Counted from the stretch's first letter, positions 19,973 to 32,119 are shown. The stretch: DNA of 64,000 nucleotides from Neofusicoccum parvum (GCA_020912385.1 CP087223.1:372001-436000), one strand, 5' to 3'. Numbers and translations: made by a program. The notes: generated from the sequence alone by a model not told the origin.

Positions 19973-22614
19973 ATGATCCTGCCGCAGTACCACTCTCAGC
20001 CGCAGCGCCTCCGGATCATCTGCGCAGGCGCAGGTGCAGCGGGCCTCTTGGTGGCCTACAGGCTGCAAAGAGAACTTGAAAACTATGAGCTCATCTGCTA
20101 TGACAAGTGGGTCCCCAAGTGCGGCCGTATCCTACGCCCTTGACTGATTGGGTGGCAGAAATCCCGATGTGGGCGGAACGTGGTGAGTTCCTCGTCTGCT
20201 AATCTTGCTGCACCGATTGCTGATTGCGCGTCGTTCAGGTACGAGAACAGATACCCAGGTTGCGCCTGTGATCTGTAAGTTTGTCAATTCTTCCTCTCTG
20301 ATATTACCTATCTAAGTCCTGCGTCCTCACCAAATCTACCTAATCTATGTCCTACTTCCTCGTCAAATCTACTTGATCTAAGCCCTGCCTTAGGCCTGCT
20401 CACGGCTACGTTTATCCTTTCGAGCCGAACCCCAACTGGTCTCACTTCTACGCACACGCTCCGGAGATCCTGCAGTACTTCAAGGATTTTGCCGACAAGT
20501 ACAACCTCCACCCCTTCATCCAGCTCAACACCAGAGTGCTGAGTGCTGTCTGGTCAGAGGAAAAAGGCACCTGTAAGGCAGCGATGCTCTCAAACAGCCC
20601 ACGATAACTGATCCATCCAAGACGATATTGAAGTGGATGCAGGTGGCCGGCGAACGAGAGACTGGTGCCACATATTCGTCAACGGGTGCGGGTTCCTGAA
20701 CAACTGGAAATGTTGGTATCCCAGTCGGCCTCTGACAAGAACGAAGTCAACTGAACCTGCAGCAGGGCCGAACATCCCCGGCTTGTCCGACTTTGCGGGC
20801 ACGCTCTTGCACAGTGCCAACTGGGACACCTGTGAGCGAGCAACCTTGGCAAGCCAGACGCCTCTCTGACGCATTGACAGCCGCAAACTACGACGGGAAG
20901 AGGGTGGCGGTGATCGGCAACGGATCGTCTGGCATCCAGATCATCCCAAACGTCCAGAAGAGTGCGTCATCTGATCCACAACACGACGGCGTGTCTGACG
21001 GTTCCCCGCAGCTGCAAAACACCTCACCTGCTTCATGCGCAGCCCGACCTGGCACGTGCCCTGCGGACCCGCCGCCCGTCAGAACAGAAACTCGCTAACT
21101 CCCCAGCAGGATCTTCCCGCCCGTGGCCAGCGAGCTCATGGAGGAGGCCACCGACGCAGCCCGGGCGTCGCCCAAGAAGGAGCAGCACGCCTACACCGAG
21201 GACGAGAAGCAGCGGTTCCGGGCGGACCCGGCGGCGCACCTGGCGTACCGGAAGAAGATCGAGTTCCTGATGAACGACACGGCCGGCCGCATGACCAAGA
21301 GCAGCGCCGGCGCGGCCGAGACGAGAGCAGCCGTGACCGAGCAGATGCACCGCAAGCTCGGCCCGGGCAACGACGAGCTCAAGCGGTCGCTGATCCCCGA
21401 CTACATGCCTGGGTGTTAGTGTCTTCCCGGCTTGAAGAGCGCGCGCCCCGCTGACTGGAGCAGGTCGGAGGATCACCCCGGGCGATGGCTATTTGGAGGC
21501 GCTTGTTGAGCCGAGTATGTCCCGGTGAGGCTGACCTTTTGTCCGGGAGGCTGATTGGGTCGCAGACGTCACCATGGTCATCGGCGGAGTCGGCAAAATC
21601 GTGCCGGAAGGCGTCGTCGATGAGACGGGAAGGCTGCATGAGGTAGACGTCCTCGTCTGCGCCACCGGGTTCAACATCGCGTTCGCCCCGCCCTTGTGAG
21701 TTCGAAGATGCGTGGTTCGTGCTCGGAAGAGCAGCGCGGCTGACGGCGTCTTGAAAGCTCCGTGAAGGGTGTGGACGGGGTGGACATGGCGGCCGAATTC
21801 ACCCCCGAGCCCAAGGTCTACCTTGCTCTCACGGTACCGAAGTTTCCGAACTACTTCGTTGTCAACGGACCTCGAGGTTGGTGTGCCGTGGTCCGTCGTA
21901 TCGCGCTGTCCTGAGCTCACTAACGTAGGGAATTGGGCGGCTGGGAGTGTCTTGGCTTCGGTACGTCCGGCGAGCGGGCAATCGTGGAACTCTGCTGACC
22001 ATCGCGCATCAGCACGACGCACAGGTCACCTACATTACGAAGTGCCTAAAACGCATCCAGGAGGAAGGAGTCAAGGCTTTCGAGGTGAAGCAGGAGCCTG
22101 TCGATCAACTCCAGGAGCATGCGGGTACGTTTTATACACGATGACGGCTTACGTATATTTTCTCACGTGGCTCCAGACGAGTGGCATAAAGACGGCATTT
22201 GGTCTGATCGGTGCAGGAGGTACGGAATTGACCTTGCAAAATCAGGATTCAGAGCTGACGGATTGCAGCTGGTACAAAAACGGAACAATTGACGGTGAGT
22301 GGTTGCGGCGATGTGCATATACAGGGCTGACGACAGCTTGACAGGCAAAGTGTGGGTCTGGCCCGGCGCGGTAAATGAATCCCCAGGTACTTCCAGACGC
22401 AAAGTATGACTGCTAATCTCGCTTCACTCAGGGGATCCACTACGTGAAGACAGTCCAGTTCGTGCGATGGGAACATTATGAGTTCAGATATCACCATAAA
22501 AACATGTGGGCCTTTTTGGGAAGTGGATACACCAAAGCGCAAGTGTTGAAGGATGAGTCAAGACTCTCACCATATGTACGAAACAACGACGATGAGGGGT
22601 GGTACATAGACTAA
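19973..22614 (+). CDS. Baeyer-Villiger monooxygenase 2 (one unresolved junction)
   Basis: About 18 exons: 19973-20106, 20159-20182, 20239-20274, 20394-20572, 20622-20711, 20766-20831, 20881-20961, 21012-21077, 21110-21414, 21464-21514, 21566-21695, 21758-21876, 21929-21960, 22013-22124, 22177-22219, 22269-22294, 22345-22370 and 22432-22614; about 568 aa. FAD motif GAGAAG (19-24), NPDVGGTWYENRYPGCACD, BVMO fingerprint FxGxxxHxxxWD as FAGTLLHSANWD, second Rossmann GNGSSG, then CATGFN and a C-terminus ending NDDEGWYID. All junctions keep frame except 21077/21110, where GT-AG choices leave one base short; one extra C in the GCCGCCC run would fix it. Divergent from BVMO-1 in sequence, so not a recent duplicate. 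The promoter is shared with the dioxygenase. Confidence 0.82.
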
Positions 22615-22810
22615 GAGAACGGGGCATTTTCTTTTCTTTAACTCTACTAGACAAAGAAATGGGGGAAGTTCAGCTCGAAGTCTTGGGTTTTAATTACAGG
22701 CTTTGTTCAAGAAATCCCATGAATTCTTCATGCACCATCGGACATGGAAACTTTTCCATATTCCCAGAGAGAGTAAAAAAGCTCGGGTCTGGTGATGTCA
22801 GCGTAAATGG

Positions 22811-24472
22811 TTATAATATTGGCGGAAGAATGGGTGGCATACCGAGTTGCAGGCCGAGATCTGATGGGGCAGACAGGGCGAGACATTCGCCCCTCGCTGC
22901 TGAATGTCCGTTGCCGGAACCGCTTGGCTCGCTGGACCGTTCGCTGCTTGAATAAACGGAGAGTGTGCTATGGTCCTTGTAGCAATTGTCAAACATGCTA
23001 CATCCTATCTCACCCGCACGGGTCAGCGCGAGCTCTGGATATTGGCCCGGCTGCGAAGCCGATGTTGCCTCATCCACCGTCGCCTGGGTTTCGGTTGAGG
23101 TCGCAGACATGTACGGTGCGAGGGCGGGATAGAAGAATGCGAATTCTTCCCTCGCTCGAAAGTGTTGAAGGCTGTGAAATATGGGCTTGAAGGCGTCGTT
23201 GACCTCAATGCCCGAGCCATCCGGCTGAAGGAAGAGCATTGCTTCTGGGTCTTTGCCCTGGAAGCCGTCGATCTCAAGAGTCCGCACGCAGTGGAATAGA
23301 AGTGCATTCGATTCATATGATGGCCAGGTCATCGACAATCTATCCCGAAGACGCGGCCTGGGACAGCCGAGTGTCAGTGACTCTTTTCGGGTGGGATTTG
23401 CCGCACAGTCCTACCAGAAGATAAAGTCGATCCACACCGGATGATAATTGAGCCACTGGGTGTTGGTCGGTCGCAGCCACGTGGGGCATCTGCGCATATT
23501 TTCTTCTGTGGGGAAAGCCAGGAACTAGACAGCTCAACACGTTAGCCTCGTCTCCTTTCAAACGTGAGAGGGCGCTGATGGTACCGTGAAGAACCTGTAG
23601 ACAGCCCAGAAGTATACCAAGTACACTAGCTTGGAACTGTACAAATGGCGCCATAAAGTGGCAACCCTATAAGAACAGAACAAAATGTTCCGTCGTTGGA
23701 ATTCGATTTCCGAGAGCCTACCAGCATCGCCCTGGTCCTGAGAATCGGCCTCTGCAGCTTGGAGGTGCTGGTCGTGAAGCACCGCATTGAGGATACGCTG
23801 ATGAAACAGCTTGGAAGATACTCGGCGCCTGATTGTCTCTGTCGAAGATGGGTGAGCCTGATCCAACGAAGCCAGGTTGGTCTACGCACCTGCGGTAAGT
23901 GAAAGGGGAGCCTTGTCCAGAGCGAGAACGTCAATCATCAAGCCAGGCTTGAGGCCGTTGTTCTTCTCGAGATTCCATGCGATCAGGCACTCCAGCATAT
24001 CATTGGTTGAAAAGTCGGCCGAGTCTGAACCTCTGTTCCTGACCGCTGCCGCGCGACAGAAGATTGAGATGTCTCGAGGGGCCAGGCTGGTATTCTGGCA
24101 TCGACCTCGGTGATCCGGACACACCGTCGGCCCCGTCGCAGAGTCTTGGTGCGTCTGGGAATGCCCTCGAGACCTTGCAACCTCGTCGTGCGGCGCTTCG
24201 CCATCTTCGAGGGATTCTCTGGTGCACAGCAGGATGGCCTCCATCTTGGACTGATGCCGGCTGACGGTGGCTCGAAGCTCTGCGTTTTCCTGCGTGAGGC
24301 GCGTGATCAGAGTGCTATTCTCGCCCCTCAACAAGAGCCCTAATTTCTCTTCCAGCTCAGCAACCGTCTTCTTGGACTGGCTGCGCGTCCTTCGCTGAGC
24401 CAATCGGTCGGCCAATCGCTTCCTCTCGAGCTGTTCCTCGGTGAACCTGTTCTTCCAGCCGGATCGATTCAT
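22811..24472 (-). CDS. bZIP transcription factor with C-terminal DUF3425
   Basis: Four exons (24472-23890, 23838-23585, 23524-23415, 23357-22811) give 497 aa in one frame. The N-terminal basic region (about residues 17-35, RKRLADRLAQRRTRSQSKK) has Asp where classical bZIPs have the invariant Asn, as in a large fungus-specific group. A leucine-rich heptad region follows (VAELEEKLGLLL...LITRLTQENAELRATV). The C-terminal half reads TLWRHLYSSKLVYLVYFWAV, PTWLRPTNTQWLNYHPVWID and FIFWPRLRDRL, the DUF3425 signature. Such proteins are often pathway regulators next to secondary or catabolic clusters. It is the last gene of the cluster and is convergent with BVMO-2. Its targets are unknown. Confidence 0.88.
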
Positions 24473-25106
24473 TTTCCACGAGTGGCTCCCGCAAACTTCA
24501 AGGCAATAGCGTTGCTGAGAACGGGGAAAAAGAGGTCAATGGTCCTGCCGGAAGCCGGCAAGTAGGTGGTCCGACATTTAAATAAGGTTCAACCCCACAG
24601 TGATCTCCAACTACCCCGCACCCAGCAATGCGGCAAGGCGCCCGGCCCAAACTCATTCCGGGGAAGCGTGCTCGCGGGTAAAACGCTTCCGTTCATGATA
24701 AATAAGGTATTCCACCGCTGATGTCTGATGCGGCTTCGCGCGGCCAGCTGGGATGCCCCTGGGGATTCCATTCGAGACCGCGCCAAATCGCACCGACGAC
24801 GGAAGGAGGATTAAGGTTTTGTTTGTCACAGATGATCTACAGCCGGAGCGAGCTATAATTGACGACGTACGCGTCGCTTTATATACCAGAGCCGACCATA
24901 ATCCGTAGGAAGTCGGAACGTAACATTGACACTGAATGAGACGATACGTTTCACCTTTAGGAATTGGTAACTCTCCAGGCCCTCGCGTCTTCACCATCAA
25001 GATATGCGTACAGTCGCTTCCGCACAAGCACGTGAACAATCAACGCGTTTTTCCCAGCCGCACGTCTGGACATGCGTCGGACTGCTGGCCCGCCAACTTC
25101 ACAACC
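24473..25106. other. bZIP promoter region, no gene seen
   Basis: 5' flank of the bZIP gene. A TATA-like TTTATATACC lies near 24877. No recognised coding sequence. Confidence 0.4.
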
Positions 25107-25436
25107 ATGGGCAACCCGGTGACCACGATCGAGCCGTTGGGCAAACCAGCGCTCGTCAAGATGGAGGATGGTTCGACGGTGTATGGTGTCTACAACGGGT
25201 ACGTATATGCCGGAGCACACGGCTGCAAGAAGATGACCGGCTCGGTCCTGCCCCATGTCTTACAATTGGCCAGGAAGGCCAAGCCGTGATACGACGGCAA
25301 AAGGAAGACGGAAGGCCTGTACAAGGTCAGGAAATGGAGATCCAACGCCGTCAATCTGGCAGCCCGAGACATTGATCCTGAACGTTACCAGCGGTTCCTC
25401 CTCTCCCTCTTCTTCCACTGCCTCGCAGTCTCGTAG
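25107..25436 (+). pseudogene. small unknown ORF with a single internal TGA
   Basis: The frame starts MGNPVTTIEPLGKPALVKME and runs 60 codons to TGA at 25287-25289. It then continues in the same frame for another 48 codons (YDGKRKTEGLYKVRKWRSN ... FHCLAVS) to TAG. A CGA-to-TGA change (C-to-T) would explain the stop. No family is recognised. It could also be a 60-aa protein. Confidence 0.3.
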
Positions 25437-25894
25437 CCCATCATGCCGCTATGTGGTTAGCAGGGTTGGTCCTCTCGCCAGCCCGCAGTTCCAGGCCCAT
25501 CTCGGTAGTACCATCGAGGAATCCGTCATCGCCTGCCATTTTCGAGACAGCTCTTCGATGAGCTCGCCAGAGAAGCACCTCTCGATTTGGCGGGGATCTT
25601 GCTGGCCTTGTTTTCGTGGCGATTATCTCTCTGGCTAGTGTTATTGCATTGGCACTTTTTACGTTGGCTTCCAAATGTCAACTGCGCTGGAAGAATATAC
25701 CTCTGAGCCTAAGACTATATGCATTCTCTTTTTAAAGCATTGCTACTTCCAGCACCATCCATCACTCTCGGCTGTATTGTAAGGCTTATCTACACGCACC
25801 AAGATGTCGAAAGGTCAGGGCCGACAAGCCATATGCCCCTACGCGAGCACGGAAACATTTAAATTGGTAGTGTCTCTCGAGCGGGAATGTGAGA

Positions 25895-26434
25895 CGGGAT
25901 AAAACAGAATGAATATTACATGTAAGTAAAGTAGTACTTTTTCCACTTATAGTACTATTTCTCTACTACTTATACTTGTAACTTATATAAATCTTAATAA
26001 AGTATAAATAAAATTCAACTGTATGTTCAATTTATCTTTTAACTATTCCTCTTTACTTTTATAATCTTATAAATTCATGATACTTCTACTCTTAACGTAG
26101 TTACGATATTACTAAAAGAAGGCTACTCTAAAGAGTAGTTAGTATATATCGAACGGCGCGAGAAAGAATACACCGCTGGTTTTCTCATTGTTGCTACTGA
26201 GGCCTGCTATATACGTGTAATAATCGGATTTACGGAAATACGCATAACTGGGGCAAATGACTTGTGCTGGGGTAGGTGTATGGTGTAGTAACTAGGCAAG
26301 TAGTAAAACGCGTGTGGAACAAGGAGGTAAAAACACGTGATTGCGGGCCAATGTGGTTGACAGTATAGAAATGGCGTTATAAGTGTAGAAAGTACTATTT
26401 TATATGCATATGGTGTGGATTTCGTATTTTCCCG
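25895..26434. mobile_element. TA-type inverted-repeat element, copy 2
   Basis: Left end CGGGATAAAACAGAAT and right end GTGGATTTCGTATTTTCCCG are inverted over about 75 bp (inner part GTAGAAAGTACTATTT against AAAGTAGTACTTTTTCCAC). The AT-rich left half is nearly identical to 46987-47195, and part of the middle matches 44.2-44.4 kb in reverse. No transposase. Confidence 0.75.
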
Positions 26435-26539
26435 AATGTAAAATCTATAAAATCTACTACAGGCGTATAGAAACTCGCGTTCGTGGCCGTGTTGTTCCAA
26501 AAGTCACCAGGGATGTTGATTGGAGTAGACACTCTACTT

Positions 26540-27450
26540 GCCGGTCCATGGCACATGGAGTTGTAGTTTTGCTGGTGTTCCCCTGAGCCGCTTTCGCCTT
26601 GACCTCGACCGCGACATCACCTCGACCTCGACCTCCACCTCCACCGCGTCCATCACCATCACCACCGCCGCCACCGCATGGAATTGCCCGTCTCCAACAA
26701 GCCCATGCCGGCTCTACCGCCCCTCTACAGCTGCGCCGACGCCGCCCCACGCTGCACGCGTCCTCAGCGCCCGCTCCCAGCGGCAGAAGCAGCCCGGACC
26801 TCCCGTTCCAGCACTGCCGCGCCCGCTGGCCCTCTCTCGTCGTCAAGGTGGCCTACAGCCAGCACCACCACGCCCTTCCCCGCCTCGCCGACGGCGGTGA
26901 GGGAAAGCCGCGGCTTTCCGACTTCACCCCGCGCCAGTTCCTCCAAGAGCTGCCCGGCCTCCAAGATCACGTCTTGGTCATCCAGCACGCCGACCTCGCC
27001 GCCGATCTGGCCGACGCAGAGGCCCCTGCAACGCCAGGAAGAGTCAAACACTGGGCTGACCAACCCCACGCAGCGGCGTTGGCGCAAACGTAAGGTGGCA
27101 CCGCCGGAGGAGCCCAGCGACGGGCCGGAGCGCAAGTACCGGCGCCTGGATGACTGCCGCAGTTGCGGCGCGGCAGCCCGCGTCCCGGAATACATCCCTT
27201 CCGATCCTCCATTGGGTTCTTCGTCACTGCCCCTTCGAAAACGCCGCAGTGCAAGGTTGTCAACTTCGTGAGACAGGCGGCGAAAGTGCACTATGTGAGG
27301 CGATGGATCCAGTACTCGTTGGCGGACGGGCAAGAGACACCTCCAGGCCCTGGCCCTGAGCCGGGCCTGTATGAATTGATCGAAGAGTTGCCGGTCATCC
27401 ACGAAGACGAGGTGAAAGGATGGTATGCTGACCGCCTGAGCTGAGCCTTC
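26540..27450. other. low-complexity GC-rich region with unassigned ORFs
   Basis: It begins with an ACCTCG/CCACCT simple repeat (26603-26650). Open frames on + (26599-27093; 26678-27271; 27163-27444) change frame between plausible pieces such as RQFLQELPGLQDHVLVIQHA and KVVNFVRQAAKVHYVRRWIQ. A spliced or broken gene is possible, but no domain was recognised. Confidence 0.3.
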
Positions 27451-27678
27451 AATGCCCGTCCTCGTGCCACGAAAGCGCCAGCCGGTCAACCTTCCCCCTG
27501 ATCTCATCGAGCGGGCTCACGGTCCCATGATTCCCCGTGCTGACATTTTCTCGAGACGTTCCTGTTCCAATGCCAGGTCGGCGTTAACCTCTTTCCTGAT
27601 TCCGCTCCTCTTCGCTGTCCGAATCCTCCGGATGCGGCAGCATCCCAAGGCCTGTTGGCAAGTCGAAAGGCTCGCCTG

Positions 27679-28187
27679 CAGGGCTCCTCACAAGCAAGCC
27701 AAGCGGCCCTCAAGGGCTGTTTGGAAGCAGCTAGACCTCCGCTTAGCTTGGCAAGCGCTTGATCCGCTTGGCTTGATAGGCTTACAAACGCTTGCTAAGT
27801 AAAAGTTATAGTTCTTAGCATAATATTGGGGCTAGTATGCCTCAAATATATTTGAGATAACTCTACTGCTCCATAAAAATAATATCATCTACTTAACCAG
27901 CCTCGCTAACCTCGCGTAGGTTATCGTATTATAGGTAATAATTATATAGGCTTATTTTATATAGAGATTTAATATAATTCGCTACCCTAGTATAGATAGC
28001 CTACTTTATAAAACTATTCGCGGTCGTAACGTTGTTTAACGAGCGCTTACCAAGCAAGCGTACTTTTCTGCCGAATTGTGAAGCAAGCGCTTAATAAGTT
28101 AGTCAGCTATTAAGCAGGCTGAAAAGCGTGCTTGCTTGACGCTTGTTAGCTAAGGTACCAAGCGAGCAGTGCTTATTGGGAGCCCTG
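27679..28187. mobile_element. hAT-type MITE, copy 1 (perfect 8-bp target duplication)
   Basis: Ends CAGGGCTCC... and ...GGAGCCCTG style (TTGGGAGCCCTG at the right) are inverted repeats. The 8-bp flank CTCGCCTG is present on both sides (27671-27678, 28188-28195). The interior is rich in CAAGCG/CGCTTG words and has no transposase. An 8-bp duplication and CAGGG termini are hallmarks of hAT elements. 509 bp. Confidence 0.9.
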
Positions 28188-29342
28188 CTCGCCTGGAACT
28201 CACGCTCCGGAATGCCCTGCGTCAGACACGGGCAAGGGTCCCAGTGCTCTACTTGGACGGTAATTGAATCAGCAGTTCTCATCAAGGGCAAGCAGGGTGG
28301 TGTCGAAGGGTCTGTTTCCGAATTGACGCTCAACTCATCTGCGATGTCTTTCGCCCGGACGGAACGGCGAGCGGGACCCTGGTGGCAGTCTGCTCCTGCC
28401 AACCTAAGAAACAAACATGTTTGAATTTGTATCCGTGAGGCTTACAGGAAGACGGGTGTCCGAGGTAGGCACCGTGTGTGTAGCCGCCAGCCCACAGCTT
28501 AACCCGCTGGTCCGCAAGCTCGCCCACACCGTTGACCGTGCATCCGCCGCCGGCACCAACGCTGCCCGTACCCAGCCCGACCCGTGAGGCGGTCCTGTCG
28601 GCCACGTCGCCGTCACACTTGGACAGCCACCATTGGGGGCGCAGGCGCTTGAAAAGGGCGGTTGGTACTACTTGACGTTACATGTCTCGGGCTGGGCTTG
28701 TTGTTTGAGGTGCGAGCTTGCCGCTACCTGCGTGCCTGCGTATCGTAGCGCATTCGCGAGATTGATGGCTTCTTGCAGCATTTCTCGCGCTCATCATCAC
28801 TTGGGAATTCCGTGATCTGCGTCCTCTCCTGTCGACTCGGCATGTTCTCCACTTGGGAGTTCGTGCTGACCAAGAGAGCATGCTGCAGGAAGTAGAGCAG
28901 AGTATGAAGGGTCATGCAGCGGGGCGAGGACATGGAATGCCGGACAGCCTGGGCCCTTAAGCAGAGTGAGATGGACAAGCGCGGTATTGCATAGTAGATA
29001 CAAGCGAACATGCGCGATGCCGCGATACTTGACTTATACATTGGAATCCGTCAAGGCAGAATAGAAGCAAATGTGAGGAAGGCAGATGCAGCTTAGAAAA
29101 TCAAGAAGCTTCGGAAACTCGAGCAGGAATCCGGCCTCCCTCCCGTCAACTCTTCTCTGTCTCATGAAGATTCACCGATGTTGCATAGGATACAGACCAG
29201 GCGGTGTCTCTCAGCCTATATAAATAAAGACGTGGTTGATCAATCCAGACGGTAGAACGGTAACGAGTTATACTACATTTTAGGATCGTGAATAAAAGAG
29301 TAGTTAATAGCCGAGCTTTAGGCTATTAAAAAGGGCATGTGC
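28188..29342. other. no supported gene
   Basis: Several 60-105 aa open frames overlap on both strands without recognisable domains. The frame 28330-28605 (-) has a Gly-rich stretch but no family match. Confidence 0.35.
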
Positions 29343-29502
29343 GCAACTTTGGTCACGTATGGATTTGGAATCTTGCATAACTCCGAACGTAGAGGAACTT
29401 TGGTCACGTATAGATTTGGAATCTTGCATAACTTCGAACGTGGAGGAACTTTGGGCACGTATGGAATTGGAATCTTGCATAACCTCGAACGTAGAGGAAC
29501 TT
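29343..29502. repeat. three tandem 51-bp repeats
   Basis: Three copies of GAACTTTGGTCACGTATGGA... (51 bp, 17 codons) start near 29343, 29394 and 29445, about 90% alike. Frames stay open through the array on both strands because 51 is a multiple of three. No flanking gene was identified. Confidence 0.85.
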
Positions 29503-30699
29503 TCGCCATGAGATTACATAAGCCAAATCACAACTCGATAAGATATTCTTTTGCGATAAGAACTCCAGCAAACATTTGGTCTCCGCGTTGTACTATCACC
29601 CTTACCGCTATTTAGGAACGAGGAAGAAATAGTGGTTGTGCATCTTATATACATTCTTACCCTCTTTGCGCGAGACTTATCCCTTCTCCTATGCAGGATT
29701 TTGCCGCTCTTACAGCTGCTATCTATGGATATAAAAGGCTGCTCGTAGACCTTGATTCACACCATAACGCACTCTTCAGTATTTCTTTCTTCATTTTTGC
29801 ATTTTCATATGTTACTAGGCTCGTCCGCATGGACGGAGCTTCTAATAGACTAGACATTAAGAGTGTCACTCAACGCCCCCAATCGCAGATAAGATGAACT
29901 TTGCGACCACCCCCCTCTTCCGGCCATTTTCCCGTTGTTGAACCGGAGGAGTGAGGCTTGACGAGCGAGCTTTATAAGCAATCTCGACTCATCAGGATCT
30001 AGACGACCATCGCGAGTGCGAGAAGTGCTGCTCCGCGGCCATCATGTCCGCTTTAAGCACATCGGCAGCGCTTTATCGTATCAATTACCGGTGCTCGGAA
30101 AGTACCATCCCGGATTCGTTAAAGAAGTGCACCGCGCTGACCCAGACGGCTTCTTCGGGGCTACCCACCAAATGCCCTTCGAGGACCTTGCCAGTAAGCG
30201 TGGTGAAGCCGCTTGCACCCGTCCCCTTTAACATCGTCTCCGGCCAGCGCAATAGCCGATATAGCTGCTCTTACGGGGAATTTGGTGATAGCGACGGGCT
30301 GCAACGCCGGTATTTAATATTTTCCGCTACTGATAACTACTTGATATAATGTATGGGAAATTTCACAGCAATATCAAAAGCGTGACACACGGTATTCTCG
30401 TCTCTTTTCAGCCCCTTTGACTGATGAGCCACTAACAGCAGTTTGAAAATGTATCTTAAAGATGAAGCCCAATTTTAAAACCGAGTACTGACGTTGCTTA
30501 CTTATGATTTCTTTTCCTCGTTAAGTTTTCTAGTCCCAGACAACTCCAAAATTCAGTTGAAAGAAAACACATCCGCGCGACTATAAGCAGTTTACACTTC
30601 GGTGTATCAATGCTGACTTTTCCCTTCAACTACCTTCCAATACGCCAGAGCTGATCTATCAATTTCGGATGGGCGTACTCCGCCAATGACGAGCATCTC
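29503..30699. other. no supported gene
   Basis: AT-rich patches and short open frames only. It includes the 3' flank of the minus-strand gene that ends at 30700. Confidence 0.35.
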
Positions 30700-32119
30700 T
30701 CAAGTGCGCGGAGACTGCCCTTGCTCTTCATTCGGAGCCTTTTCCCTCATGCTCGTGTATGTCTGGTAAGCAAGCATGCCGGCCCCCACCAGCATAGCAC
30801 CCCCAAAAAGCCCAGCCCCAACGAGTGGGTTCGCAACGCCGACAGTAAGCATGACGCTCTGTGACCCGGACGCGGTGATGCCGACTGTGACAGTCACCGT
30901 CGAACCGCTGCCGAAGACTGCGCCGGCGGCCGAGGCAACAGCCCCGCCGATGGGGATGACCACGTCCAGACCGCCCTCCCTATTGGCACGCCCATGCGGT
31001 TGCGAGTCGCTGTTGGCGTTGGGATGCTCCGTCGAACTCCGAGCGCCGTCTTTAAAGACATCGTGGCGTCCGTGCTTCAGGTCTGGTCCTTCCGGGGCGA
31101 ACGCGCCCGCCGGTGGCATTTCCTCTGTGTGTTCTGGCGACGCGGACGGAAATTGGTGTCGGGAAGCATCCTGGTTCTCGTATGTTCCACCGTGGTGCAC
31201 GGGATCCGTGTTCAGGATGGCCCCAGGTGTACTGATTCGATGGGTTGCCGAAAAAGAGGATGCGTCCATGGACTCATGCGAATATTGGCTCAGAGATAAG
31301 AAAGAATTTTGGGAGGCAAGGGCTGCATCTCTCGGACCTTCAAGTATGAATTCCCCAGCAAATGTCATCACGTTGGTAGTAGTTTGGCGTAAAGGATCTA
31401 AGCGAGCGGGAATGACGCCGAGCGCGCCGTCGATGTCAACGACAAATGACTGACAGTTATTTCTGATGGGGGTGTAAGGATGCAGTTGAGCATGTGCAGC
31501 TGCTTTCTCGGCCAGATCCTTTACCGTAACGTGGTTTGAGGCAGCTCTCGGATATTGTTGTCGACTCCAAGTCTCAACCTTCTTCGTTTCGACATCCAGG
31601 AATATAATTTTCACACCGGAAGCCATGTTTTGAACTACGTTGTTCTCTGAATTCTTCTTTTCCTTGAACCACTCTTCATGAGTCCCTTTTATGACTTCCG
31701 GTCGTGTGTTCATCGGAAGCAGGCGTCGCACGATCGCTGGACGAAAGAACGTTGGTTGGACCTCGATATTCACTGGTATTCCATCGAGGTCGATGGCGTC
31801 TACTTTGCGTTGTCCCTCTTTAACTCGAATAGTAGCTGACAAGAGCTCGACCTTCCTGTGCACTGTACTAGCGATATTAGCTTTCGCCCCATTACGATAT
31901 CTCCCCACTTGTAGATCGGTAGAGCGGAAATATACCGGCGTCAGCTGTACTACCCTTCCCACCTAGTCACTCAAAGACCCAACGTTTTCCATCTCCCGCT
32001 TTGCACATAGCAGCCTGGTGTCTTGCGATGTTGTAATCCCCGTTGAAGCCCTTAAGTGGTTTAGAGATATTCGTCTTGCTGCTGATGACTGCATCGTGCT
32101 CGTGCTTCAGTTTGGCCAT
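30700..32119 (-). CDS. hypothetical protein, NNCQ motif and C-terminal hydrophobic segments, 455 aa
   Basis: A 1.25-kb open exon (31954-30700) lacks an ATG at its 5' end. A 113-bp first exon starting at 32119 (MAKLKHEHDAVISSKTNISK), spliced by a 52-bp intron (32006-31955), gives 455 aa in frame. The middle segment HAQLHPYTPIRNNCQSFVVD has the His...NNCQ(S/N)F pattern seen in papain-like LRAT/PPPDE-type fungal proteins; this is suggestive only. The C-terminal 90 residues contain three Gly/Ala/Val-rich hydrophobic stretches, possibly membrane-inserting. It stands alone, away from the cluster. Function unknown. Confidence 0.65.

Noticed and set aside
1355..24472. Classical secondary-metabolite cluster
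   Set aside because: No PKS, NRPS, terpene cyclase or DMATS motifs were found; the set is better described as catabolic or tailoring, though a backbone gene outside the window cannot be excluded.
25107..25436. Programmed stop-codon readthrough
   Set aside because: The base context after TGA (UAC) is not the known CUA readthrough motif; a point mutation is simpler.
29343..29502. CRISPR-like array
   Set aside because: Direct tandem repeats without spacers, in a fungal genome.
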